A DNA stretch of 64,000 nucleotides from JBGQBN01 sp041494805 (GTDB taxonomy: Bacteria > Acidobacteriota > Terriglobia > Terriglobales > Acidobacteriaceae). The position numbers and the translations under genes are program-made. The notes below the pieces were generated by a model. That model made no database searches, was not told the origin of the DNA, and saw only the letters and a program-made list of their open reading frames with translations. This document shows positions 47,745-55,771 of this stretch, piece by piece. The stretch spans positions 71,910 to 135,909 of the forward strand of contig JBGQBN010000004.1 in the NCBI GenBank assembly GCA_041494805.1, written 5' to 3'. The first letter of the stretch is position 1; the number at the start of each line of letters is the position of its first letter.

Positions 47745-49390
47745 GCTGTGGCGGCTGGCTTGGGTTTAGATACGCGCAGGGGCTTCACCAACACGGGGCG
47801 GCGGTAGACGGTCTCGAGAAGGTGGCGCGCTGAGGCGATGGCGTCGGCCAGCCGATGCCGCGGAGAATATCCCTGGGCGGCGATCACCAGAACACCGTTC
47901 CGGTTGTGGACATCGAGGCGTTGGATGCGCCCGTCGCGGGCCTCATCAAATGCCTCCGCGAGTCGCAGGATTCCCGCCAGGCGCAACGCGCTCTTGCGTT
48001 GGTCAGGCGACAATCCCTGCAGGGTTTTCTGCCCCAGACGAGGCAGTGCCCCGCGATGATAGCGGGCGACAACCCCAGCCATTCGTAGATCCTGCTCGTT
48101 CCAGCCCAGGGGCGGTGCGAGCGCACGGATGAGCCGATAAGCGGCCTTGTGCTGGCCCTTCTTGCTCTGAGACCGTCCGACATCATGCAACAGTGCCGCA
48201 GTTCGCAGCACGGCCCGTTGCTCCGAGCTGGGTAACTGCGCGGGCCGCCCGTTCGTCGCCAGTCCGTCATAGAGCTGGAGGGCGAGCCGGGCTACGTGGT
48301 TGGAGTGCTTGAAGTCGGAATCCAGAAATGCAGCCCACATCTTGAGACGGGCCAGGGCGGCAGCTTTGATCTGCGGCCCTTTCGGCAACTCAGCACGCCA
48401 AGCCTGCCATAGCGAAGCTCTGCCCAGCATCTTGTCGCGATACCGGCGGATTCTGCGGGTACGCTCTTCACCAATCCTGCCGTGCCAGCGAGACTTTTCC
48501 ACCTCATCGTGAAACGCACTTATCTGAAGCGCGGTCGCCCACAAGATATCCAGATCGTGGATCTCACCCAGCAGATCCTGCAGCTCTTTGAGATCGGTAC
48601 TCCAGGCAGCGTGTTGCTGCGGCAGAAAATTCTCCACCAGGTAACGGAAACGCTTGAGTCCGATCCGCAAGCGGTGAAATGCAAACTGGGAGCGATTGCG
48701 GAGCGCGTGGTGATGGAGTTCGTACGCTTCGGTCCATCGCTCCAGGGCAAGGTGCTGGAAAACCGCGCCTCCCGGCCGCAGTCTCGCTGCCCGACGGGGC
48801 AGCGATTTGCTCCATCGGTTCCACTGCTTGCGGTCGAACTCTCGTACCGCGACGGCGGCTTCCTGCTTCAACTGGGTCTCCTGGGTGGCGAGGAATTGCA
48901 GCAGGCGGGTGGTCACTGGATCACCGGGGCTGTCCAGGAGATGCACCCATTCCGCCATCACCTGCACGTCACGCAGAGCCCCCAGATCGCCGAACAGCAG
49001 CTTGCCAGCTTTCTTCATCTGCTTCCAGGCAGGATCGGGATCGATTGCCCTGAGGCCGTCGGCGATGGAACGGCAGCGGCGCAGCGCCACCCGCAAGTCG
49101 TGAACGGGATCGGGAGCAAAGTCGGATTGGACTCGGTCGCACTCTTCCAGTACGCGCTGCATCCAGAAGGCGAGGCCGGTCTTCTTTGGGGCCCCGGCCG
49201 CTGTTCTGGCGGCGGGGGTGGGGCGCTCGCGAGCTCCTGGTGACAAAGAGGTCAATTGATCACTCTCGCTGGGGGAAACCAATCCCGCAGCCAAAGACGG
49301 CGGTGGGATCGAGCATCGATTCTCGCTGTTCGTTGCTCTCTTTTCAAGCCGTTGCGCTAGGAAATGCCTGGACCGGGGGGACAGGTCCAT
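47735..49390 (-). CDS. CHAD domain plus Ppx/GppA-type HD domain protein
   Basis: A 551-residue protein (start ATG 49390; a TTG two codons earlier is possible). After a disordered Pro/Ala/Ser-rich lead (1-65), a CHAD domain covers about 70-320: helices with conserved His and Arg/Lys (DPVHDLRVALRRCRS, GALRDVQVMAEWV, LHHHALRNRSQFAFHRLRIGLKRFRYLVENFL, LGEIHDLDIL). CHAD binds polyphosphate. Residues about 345-530 resemble the HD domain of exopolyphosphatase/GppA: RAVLRTAALLHDVGRSQSKKGQHKAAYRLI, VARYHRGALP, LAGILRLAEAFD. The fusion suggests a polyphosphate-binding hydrolase or regulator. Confidence 0.82.
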   Translation of the reverse strand: MDLSPRSRHFLAQRLEKRATNSENRCSIPPPSLAAGLVSPSESDQLTSLSPGARERPTPAARTAAGAPKKTGLAFWMQRVLEECDRVQSDFAPDPVHDLRVALRRCRSIADGLRAIDPDPAWKQMKKAGKLLFGDLGALRDVQVMAEWVHLLDSPGDPVTTRLLQFLATQETQLKQEAAVAVREFDRKQWNRWSKSLPRRAARLRPGGAVFQHLALERWTEAYELHHHALRNRSQFAFHRLRIGLKRFRYLVENFLPQQHAAWSTDLKELQDLLGEIHDLDILWATALQISAFHDEVEKSRWHGRIGEERTRRIRRYRDKMLGRASLWQAWRAELPKGPQIKAAALARLKMWAAFLDSDFKHSNHVARLALQLYDGLATNGRPAQLPSSEQRAVLRTAALLHDVGRSQSKKGQHKAAYRLIRALAPPLGWNEQDLRMAGVVARYHRGALPRLGQKTLQGLSPDQRKSALRLAGILRLAEAFDEARDGRIQRLDVHNRNGVLVIAAQGYSPRHRLADAIASARHLLETVYRRPVLVKPLRVSKPKPAATARS

Positions 49391-49573
49391 GACCAAGAGG
49401 GCGAATCAAACAGATGGTTCATTACCTCCGTAATGTGCATTGACTTACCATTTCGCTTTACCCTTAGGCGGTAACCCGGAATCTCCAAGGAGCCGCGTAT
49501 CTTAACGGCAGACACAAATAGGGAAAGCAGGATTGCGTCCGCCCGGGCATTTGTCCACAGCCTGAACATCCTG

Positions 49574-52222
49574 GTGAAGTACGTGCGCCTGTACGGCTTC
49601 GAGCACAAGCGCACCGAGGGCCAGTTCGAAATCACGTGGAATGAGTTGCAGGCGGGCATGCCCAAGGGGGCCGATGGCAGTTTCCTGCTGGGGGTCTCTG
49701 AGAACAGACTTCTGATGGATGGCATTGCCTTGGAGAGCGGGCAGGCAGAGCGCAGTTTTGCCAAGTTGCTTACCACCGCCGGTCTGGCCAGTATTCACTT
49801 CTCCAACCAGGTTACGGTAGATGATTTCGCACGCCTGGTGCGTGCCTTTGCCGTCGCCGGATCCAAAGCTCAAGATGTGGTCAAGCAGATCAAGGATACT
49901 TTCGGGGACAACAAGCAAGCTTCGATCCGGATCAACGAAGTCAAGTTTGTAGCGGCGGACCCCTCCACCAACGACGTAACCATCGCGGCGCAGATTGCCG
50001 CGCAGACCCTGGGTCCGGAGTTCAAGCAGTGGTTGAATGATCCCCAGAAACTGCTGCAACTGATTGCGGCCGCAGAAGGCGCGCACAGCGGTGGTGGGGG
50101 TGAGCCGGGTGGCGCACCCATCGGCAGTGTTCCAACTGTCCGTACCGGCAGCACCGGTGGCGGTACAGGTGGTGGCGCTACAGCTGGTGGCGGTACAGCT
50201 GGTGGCGGTGGAACCTGGGAGGGCGGCGTGGTGCCCTTGCAGGAAGAAGAGGTCATCCAGGCCATTCGCCTGCTCACCAGATTCGGCGAAGTTGGCGGTG
50301 ATCCCAACGCCCAGCCAGAACTGCAGAAGGAACTCAGTAAGACTGATCCCAACACCAAACTCAACCTGCAACAATTGCTGGGAAGTCTGGCGGCCAACGT
50401 AACCACGGAACAGAACGACACACCCCTGCTCATGAAGGCGGCCGAACATATGGCCATTCGCTTCGCCCTGGAACGCTTCCAGAAAGGTGAAGTGAAAGTC
50501 AACGCCGTGCACCAGATGATGGAACACATGAGCCGGCAGATGGATACGCTACGCCAGATTCTGCGCATCCAGGAAGACAAGATGAGCAAGGCGGGGATTC
50601 TGGTGGAATCCCACGCTGACATTTTGGACCGCATGTTCTGGGCCGAGGTGCCGGAAGCCGGCAAGAAGAGCGTTCTGCTCTCGAATGAGGCCCCCTGCGT
50701 GCCGCCGCGCAACGTGCGCCAGTTCGTGGAGATGCTGCTGGAGCGTGGTGATAAGGAAAACGCCGGAGCGATCCTGCGAAATTACGTCGGTTGTCTGGAC
50801 GCCAAAGATACCGAACCCCGCCGGAAGACGGCGACCGGATTAAGCCAGCTGGCCGACCTGTTTGCCGCCACGGGAAGCGATTTAATGGGCTCCACAGTGC
50901 GCAGCGTCGGTGAGGCGCTGGCCAGGGAACCCGATCCCGAACTGCAGAGCCTGCTGAGCGCCGCCTTCGTGCGCTTGAGCTCGGAAGCAAGTACCCGCAA
51001 ACAGTATGGTGCGTTGAGCGAAGTCTGCAACGCCATGGATTTTGTCGCCAAGCAGCGGCCGGTCCTGGCTAACGAACTGCGCCCGCGTATTGGCGTGGAA
51101 AACCGCCTGCCCGAGTTCATTGAGGAAGCGCTGCACCTGCCTCAGATCCCGCCCGATCTGCTGCAGGTTTTGCGCCGCACCTCGCAAGCGGCAGTGGAAC
51201 ATCTTGCGGACAGGTTTTTCCGTTGCATGCGGCGGGAAGAGTGTGACCGCATGGTTGAGGTGGTGAAGGAGCTCGGTGCTCCCGGCATGGCACAACTTCG
51301 AGAAATGCTGCGGACCGGCCAGCCCCGGCAGGCCGCCTCGGTTACGGGTCTGCTGAGCCGGCTGGATGTGCCCACGCTGCTGGAGTTGCTGCCTACGCGC
51401 CTGTCGGAATGGAACCGTTTTTACCACGACGTGGTGGTGCGCCAGATCGCGTACGGCGCCGCTCATGATCGTGGACGCTCGCTGTTGGAACTCCTGGAAA
51501 TTCTCGACCCGCTGGTTCTGCCTCAGGCGATTGATGAGATCGGTATGAGCGGTGATCGCACGGCCGTTCCACCGCTGGTCGTGATGGCGGAAGCCGGCGA
51601 AGCTCACGGCCGTTCGCCTCTGCTTCAACTGAAGGCAGTGGAATCCCTGGGCCGGCTGCGCGAGGCTGAAGCTATCCCTGTGCTGCGCAACCTCCTGGAA
51701 GCCAAGAAAATGTGGAAGTGGGCCAATCATCGCGAACTGCGTATCGCCGCGGCTCAGGCCTTGGCGAAGATTGATCCGCGCTACGGCAGCCAGGTGCTGT
51801 CTGACACTGGTCTGGAGACTGGAGAGCTGGCAGTTGCTCCGCTGGACGCCGCGCCCGCATGTCCCTGGGTACGGCAACGGCGCTACGAGCGCATCGTCCT
51901 GTCGCGCACGCTCTCAGCCACCATCAGCAGTTCCTGGGGAAGATCCAGCATTCTGATTCGGGAGCTGAGTCTGGGCGGGGGCATGGGCACGAAGGAAGAC
52001 AATCTTCGGGTGGGGTCGGAAGCCAACATTGATATCTCGATGGGCGTGCGCCACGTCCGCGGGCAGGTTCTGCTGCGCCGCGCGCGGGTCAACGAAGTAG
52101 GTTTCGAAATAGTGAATACTGATCTGGAAAGCCGCTACCGGCTACGCCGCTTGCTGATGGAATCGCTGGAGCGTGCGCCGGAAACCAAGAGCGGCGACTG
52201 GGACGGCCAACGCAAGCTCTAG
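49574..52222 (+). CDS. Large helical-repeat protein with PilZ-like C-terminal domain
   Basis: At least 882 residues from the only canonical start, GTG 49574. The frame is open and coding-like for another 33 codons upstream (from 49475, after a TAA at 49472), with AAGGAG at 49487-49492 followed by an ATC codon at 49499, so the true start is uncertain. Domains: an N-terminal region to about 155; a Gly/Ala/Thr-rich linker at about 170-215 (GSTGGGTGGGATAGGGTAGGG); helical HEAT-like repeats to about 760 (VEMLLERGDKENAGAILRNYV, LQLKAVESLGRLREAEAIPVLRNLLEAKK); then a PilZ-like barrel at about 775-865 (RRYERIVLSR ... IRELSLGGG). It may link c-di-GMP to a scaffold. Confidence 0.7.
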   Translation: MKYVRLYGFEHKRTEGQFEITWNELQAGMPKGADGSFLLGVSENRLLMDGIALESGQAERSFAKLLTTAGLASIHFSNQVTVDDFARLVRAFAVAGSKAQDVVKQIKDTFGDNKQASIRINEVKFVAADPSTNDVTIAAQIAAQTLGPEFKQWLNDPQKLLQLIAAAEGAHSGGGGEPGGAPIGSVPTVRTGSTGGGTGGGATAGGGTAGGGGTWEGGVVPLQEEEVIQAIRLLTRFGEVGGDPNAQPELQKELSKTDPNTKLNLQQLLGSLAANVTTEQNDTPLLMKAAEHMAIRFALERFQKGEVKVNAVHQMMEHMSRQMDTLRQILRIQEDKMSKAGILVESHADILDRMFWAEVPEAGKKSVLLSNEAPCVPPRNVRQFVEMLLERGDKENAGAILRNYVGCLDAKDTEPRRKTATGLSQLADLFAATGSDLMGSTVRSVGEALAREPDPELQSLLSAAFVRLSSEASTRKQYGALSEVCNAMDFVAKQRPVLANELRPRIGVENRLPEFIEEALHLPQIPPDLLQVLRRTSQAAVEHLADRFFRCMRREECDRMVEVVKELGAPGMAQLREMLRTGQPRQAASVTGLLSRLDVPTLLELLPTRLSEWNRFYHDVVVRQIAYGAAHDRGRSLLELLEILDPLVLPQAIDEIGMSGDRTAVPPLVVMAEAGEAHGRSPLLQLKAVESLGRLREAEAIPVLRNLLEAKKMWKWANHRELRIAAAQALAKIDPRYGSQVLSDTGLETGELAVAPLDAAPACPWVRQRRYERIVLSRTLSATISSSWGRSSILIRELSLGGGMGTKEDNLRVGSEANIDISMGVRHVRGQVLLRRARVNEVGFEIVNTDLESRYRLRRLLMESLERAPETKSGDWDGQRKL

Positions 52223-52250
52223 TTTGATTCTAGACGCCGGATGCAACAAG

Positions 52251-52278
52251 AAAAGCCTCTGCGCGAGCAGAGGCTTTT
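52251..52278. terminator. Bidirectional intrinsic terminator
   Basis: AAAAGCCTCTGC, loop GCGA, GCAGAGGCTTTT: a perfect 12-bp stem with A and T tracts at both ends, between the PilZ-type gene (ends 52222) and atpE (ends 52297). It stops both convergent transcripts and marks the end of the atp unit. Confidence 0.92.
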
Positions 52279-52296
52279 CAGTCTCCTGACACTCTC

Positions 52297-52599
52297 CTAC
52301 TTCACTTTGGCGAAGATAATGACCAAGGTGTAGAGGGCAAGCGATTCGATCAGCGCCAGACCGAGAATCAGTGCCAGCTGAATGCCGGGGCGAGCAGCGG
52401 GATTGCGCGCCAGGCCCTCGGCGGCTGCCGCAGTAGCTCGGGCCTGTGCAATACCGCAGCCCGCCGAAGCAATCGCCATGGAAAATCCGGCCGTAATCGC
52501 GACCCAGTTGACCTCACTGGAGGCACCGCCCTGCGCAAATGCAGGCACGGCCAAGCACAACAACGACAACACCATGAACAGGTAACTTAACTTACGCAT
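52297..52599 (-). CDS. atpE: ATP synthase subunit c
   Basis: A 100-residue proteolipid from ATG 52599 behind GAGGAG. Unusually it begins with a cleavable-looking signal (MRKLSYLFMVLSLLCLAVPAFAQ), known in some acidobacterial c subunits. The hairpin is helix 1 VAITAGFSMAIASAGCGIAQARA, loop ARNPAA, and helix 2 GIQLALILGLALIESLALYTLVIIF. The ion site is Glu85. Gln52 in helix 1, Ser86 and Tyr90 correspond to Gln32, Ser66 and Tyr70 of the Na+-binding Ilyobacter tartaricus subunit. It is the last gene of the Fo block before a terminator; no F1 genes follow. Confidence 0.92.
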   Translation of the reverse strand: MRKLSYLFMVLSLLCLAVPAFAQGGASSEVNWVAITAGFSMAIASAGCGIAQARATAAAAEGLARNPAARPGIQLALILGLALIESLALYTLVIIFAKVK

Positions 52600-52694
52600 T
52601 GTGTTTCTCCTCGTGACCATGAATTGCCGCCAGTGGGTGGTTGACGTCATCCTCGTGCAGACGCCCTCACGCTGGAAGCTGCAAAACAGTAACT

Positions 52695-52739
52695 AGTGGT
52701 TAGTAGTCAGAAGAAACAGACAACTGACCACTAGCCACT
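52695..52739 (-). promoter_or_regulatory. Intercistronic hairpin atpB-atpE
   Basis: AGTGGTTAGTAGTCAG (52695-52710) and CTGACCACTAGCCACT (52724-52739) pair at 14 of 16 positions around a 13-nt loop in the 152-bp gap before atpE. It could stabilise or process the mRNA and help over-express subunit c relative to subunit a. Confidence 0.5.
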
Positions 52740-52751
52740 ATCCACTTCTTT

Positions 52752-53483
52752 TTAGTGCTCTTCCGCTACCGCTCCCGCCAGATATACCGTTGTCAACAGA
52801 ATGAAAATATAGGTCTGCAAAAACGAAACGCCGATGTGCAAGCCCAGAAATAGAATTGGAACGCCGATCGGGACGAGCGAAAAGAAAACCAAGGTGACCA
52901 TATCGCCGGCGAAAATGTTGGCGTACAGACGTATGGTCAGGGAGAGCACTCGGGCCAGGTGACTGATGAGTTCGATGGGGATCATCAGAGGCGCCAGAAT
53001 CGGCAAAGGCCCGGCAAAGTGTTTGAGGTAGCCGATCCCCGCGTGTTTGAAGCCCTGCGTCTGGTAATAGACGAAAGCGCAAATGGCACATCCCAGCGGC
53101 ACTGAAGGAAGCGCGGTCGGCGACTCGAATCCGGGAATCATACCGATCAGGTTGCAAACCAAGATGAAAAATGCCAACGCCATCAGGAAGGGCGTGAAGC
53201 CCTCGCTGTGATGCCCAATGATCTCATGGCTTTGTCCCTGGATGAAGCCATGCGCGCCCTCGAAAATGTGCTGCAAGGCTCCGGGTTTGTCCACGGAAAG
53301 CCGCGACCGCACCAACGTAAACAGAATTAGAAGGAAAAAGAAGACCAATAGTTCCATAGCGACGCCATTGGTGATCGGCGCCTGGGGATAACGCGGTTCA
53401 ATGTGGAGAGCCCGCAGCAGCCCCGTGACCGGGCCCGCGAAGAGGTGGTTCAAGATTTCTGTAAACCAGAGTTGTTCGGGCAT
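52752..53483 (-). CDS. atpB: ATP synthase subunit a
   Basis: A 243-residue Fo stator protein with five or six helices. The essential stator Arg is Arg185 in VLSLTIRLYANIFAGDMV; other conserved blocks are EGFTPFLMALAFFILVCNLIGMIPGF and HIGVSFLQTYIFILLTTVYL. It forms the half-channels against the c ring. It sits between atpI (23 bp upstream) and atpE. Confidence 0.94.
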   Translation of the reverse strand: MPEQLWFTEILNHLFAGPVTGLLRALHIEPRYPQAPITNGVAMELLVFFFLLILFTLVRSRLSVDKPGALQHIFEGAHGFIQGQSHEIIGHHSEGFTPFLMALAFFILVCNLIGMIPGFESPTALPSVPLGCAICAFVYYQTQGFKHAGIGYLKHFAGPLPILAPLMIPIELISHLARVLSLTIRLYANIFAGDMVTLVFFSLVPIGVPILFLGLHIGVSFLQTYIFILLTTVYLAGAVAEEH

Positions 53484-53506
53484 GGGCAGCTATTCGTTCT
53501 TGGCGG

Positions 53507-53929
53507 TCACAATCCACGCGCTACCGCGACGTAAGCTTCGTAGACGGCTTCGCACGCGATGGCTCCCACGGGCAGGAACAGACCCGCAAGGAGCCCGTAG
53601 AGACTCGCGGGGGAAACACTGAATATAACATAGGCCGCGAGACCCATCAAAAAGTAGCGCAGCAGAAATCGCGCCACGATTCCCTTACCCGATTGCGGAC
53701 GACCAGCCTGGGTGATGCGGTCGGCGAGGGCTGTCACAACCCGCTTCAGCCAGTGGAAATTGAGATAGGCAATGGCGCATCCACAGACGAATCCAAGCAC
53801 GATGCCCCAGCCATAGAGCACCCATACGCCGACACTAGCCACGATCGTCACCACGACCATGATGCGAGAGATGCGAGCCAGCGCACCGGAGTAGAACGAA
53901 TCAGATATGGTGGTCGGTTCGGGGCTCAT
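53507..53929 (-). CDS. atpI: ATP synthase subunit I-like membrane protein
   Basis: A 140-residue membrane protein from ATG 53929, overlapping the previous gene by 4 bp. Spans are at about 20-38, 44-60, 88-106 and 110-130 (IMVVVTIVASVGVWVLYGWGIVLGFVCGCAIAYLNFHWL; FLLRYFLMGLAAYVIF). It matches the AtpI/ATP synthase subunit I group, which helps c-ring assembly and Mg2+ or Ca2+ supply, by position and layout. The longer frame (to 54058) overlaps the neighbour and is rejected. Confidence 0.78.
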   Translation of the reverse strand: MSPEPTTISDSFYSGALARISRIMVVVTIVASVGVWVLYGWGIVLGFVCGCAIAYLNFHWLKRVVTALADRITQAGRPQSGKGIVARFLLRYFLMGLAAYVIFSVSPASLYGLLAGLFLPVGAIACEAVYEAYVAVARGL

Positions 53930-54168
53930 TGATCCGATCCGGAGGAAGTAACTGTGCGAATGAGTTCGACGAATCCAGCGATGATGCCCAGGATCAGTCC
54001 CGCGAGATAAAGCCATGTCGTGTGCAGCCAGCGGTCCAAAGCCAGGCCGATCAGCCACCCGGCCACAGTAGCGGCTGGAAAAATGAATGCCAGCTGGCTG
54101 TAATTCGCCAGTTGTACCCAGAAGCTCTTTCCCTTGGAAGAATCATCTTCGTGCGACGGCATAGGCAT
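53926..54168 (-). CDS. atpZ: AtpZ/AtpI-family small protein
   Basis: An 80-residue two-span protein: WVQLANYSQLAFIFPAATVAGWLIGLALDRWLHTTWLYLAGLILGIIAGFVELIRTV. This is the AtpZ pattern (LGLxxVxxxxxGxxxGxxLD-like), and it is the first gene of the atp unit. Function: Fo assembly or cation transport, poorly known. Its start codon and GAGG site lie within one arm of an inverted repeat (54164-54234). It starts 73 bp after nuoN ends. Confidence 0.8.
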   Translation of the reverse strand: MPMPSHEDDSSKGKSFWVQLANYSQLAFIFPAATVAGWLIGLALDRWLHTTWLYLAGLILGIIAGFVELIRTVTSSGSDQ

Positions 54169-54234
54169 CAGGCCTCAGGCTCCAGGAACCCGTGCACAGG
54201 CAACCTCGTCGTCGGAAGCCTGACGCCTGAAGCC
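54164..54234 (-). promoter_or_regulatory. Inverted repeat covering the atpZ start
   Basis: GGCATCAGGCCTCAGGCT (54164-54181) and AGCCTGACGCCTGAAGCC (54217-54234) pair at 16 of 18 positions. In the mRNA the downstream arm contains the atpZ ATG (54166-54168) and its GAGG site, so folding would hide the ribosome site. It may act as a translation switch or as the boundary between the nuo and atp parts. Confidence 0.5.
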
Positions 54235-54241
54235 CGGTTTG

Positions 54242-55771
54242 CTAACGTATCAGAGACGCAATCGGGGCGGTCTGGGCGATCCCCAGCGACCAGTTGACGG
54301 CGCGAATGAACTGCTCCGGGAAGACTCCGATGGCGACCGTGGCAAACGCCGTTATGCCGAGCGCCACGCGCATGCCCGCACTGAGGGGCAGCCGCTCTTT
54401 GTCCATGGCCTCACGCATAAACATGGCGTTCGCGATGCGCATGTAGTAATAGAGTCCGAACACCGCGTATAGCACTCCCAGCGACGCCAGCACGTAGTGT
54501 CCCGTCTCAATCAGGCCAAGGAAGATGAAGTACTTCCCGTAAAAACCCGCCAGCGGCGGGATCCCGGCCAAGGACAGCAGGAAGATCAGCATCAGGATGG
54601 CTTCGGTCGGGGCGCGGAAGAAGAGCCCAGCAATGTCGTCAATCTCATCACCGATCACGTCGCGCTGCCGCAATGAGGCGATCACGGCAAACGCGCCCAG
54701 GTTCATGAACGTGTATACCAGCAGGTAAATCAAAATGCCCTTGATGCCATCGGCCGAGGGATTGTCCTCGGTACCAGCAACCACTCCCAGCAGCATGTAG
54801 CCGACGTGGGCGATTGAGGAGTAGGCCAGCAGACGCTTGAGGTTGTTCTGCGTGAGAGCGGCCAGGTTCGCGCCGGTCATGGTCGCGATAGAAACAAAGA
54901 CCAGCAACGGCACATACACCGGGCGCAGCGGGTAGAGACCCCAGAGGAAAATGCGCAACAGCATGGCCCAGGCCGCTGCTTTCACCGCGACGGACATGAA
55001 TCCGGTAATGCTGGTGGGCGCGCCCTCGTAGGCATCCGGCGCCCACTGATGGAACGGGACTGCGGCGATCTTGAAGAGCAGCCCCGTGGCCGTGGTCAGC
55101 AACGCCACGATCGCGACCGGATCATGGGCATGACCCCGCAAGTGATCTGCAATCACGTCCAGGTTGGTGCTGCCGCTGAGTCCATAAAACAAGGACAATC
55201 CGTACGCAAAGATTCCGGAGGAAAATGCTCCGAGCAGCAGGTACTTCAACGCGGCTTCGTTGGAGCGGCGGTCCGTGCGCAGGAAGCCGACCAGAACATA
55301 AGTTGAAATCGCCATCAGTTCGAGGCCGATAAAGATCAGCACGATGTCGTAGCCCGCGGCCATGCACATCATGCCCACGACAGAAAACAGAATGAGGGAG
55401 TAGTATTCGCCGTGGTGCTCGTGTTCGATCTCCATGTAGCGCACGGATATGAGGATTGAGATGGCAGCGCCCGCCAGGAACAGGTACCAGAAGTAGATGG
55501 CGAAGTGGTCCACCCGCATGGCGTTCGAGACGGCCCACTCCAACTGGCGTCCGGCGTGTTCAAACCGCGTCTGAGCGAGCTGGATCTTGAACACGCCAGC
55601 GGCGGAGAACAGGATGCCGACGAAGGCAGTCACCGCATTCGCCCACTTCCATTCCGGCGGCACCATCAGGTCAATCAGCAGGATACCTAGCGCGAACAGC
55701 GTCAGCAGAATGATGGGCAGCGACAGTAGATAGTCGGTGCCGGTAAAAAATTGTGGTATGGTGCCGGGCAC
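54242..55771 (-). CDS. nuoN: NADH-quinone oxidoreductase subunit N
   Basis: A 509-residue antiporter-like subunit with about 14 helices. The start GTG 55771 directly follows the nuoM stop, with AGGGAAG inside the nuoM end. Typical motifs are LELMAISTYVLVGF, LKYLLLGAFSSGIFAYG, FKIAAVPFHQWAPDAYEGAPTSITGFMSVAVKAAA and NNLKRLLAYSSIAHVGYMLLG. The Glu of LELMA and the Lys residues of the proton path are present. Last of the nuo block. Confidence 0.95.
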   Translation of the reverse strand: MPGTIPQFFTGTDYLLSLPIILLTLFALGILLIDLMVPPEWKWANAVTAFVGILFSAAGVFKIQLAQTRFEHAGRQLEWAVSNAMRVDHFAIYFWYLFLAGAAISILISVRYMEIEHEHHGEYYSLILFSVVGMMCMAAGYDIVLIFIGLELMAISTYVLVGFLRTDRRSNEAALKYLLLGAFSSGIFAYGLSLFYGLSGSTNLDVIADHLRGHAHDPVAIVALLTTATGLLFKIAAVPFHQWAPDAYEGAPTSITGFMSVAVKAAAWAMLLRIFLWGLYPLRPVYVPLLVFVSIATMTGANLAALTQNNLKRLLAYSSIAHVGYMLLGVVAGTEDNPSADGIKGILIYLLVYTFMNLGAFAVIASLRQRDVIGDEIDDIAGLFFRAPTEAILMLIFLLSLAGIPPLAGFYGKYFIFLGLIETGHYVLASLGVLYAVFGLYYYMRIANAMFMREAMDKERLPLSAGMRVALGITAFATVAIGVFPEQFIRAVNWSLGIAQTAPIASLIR

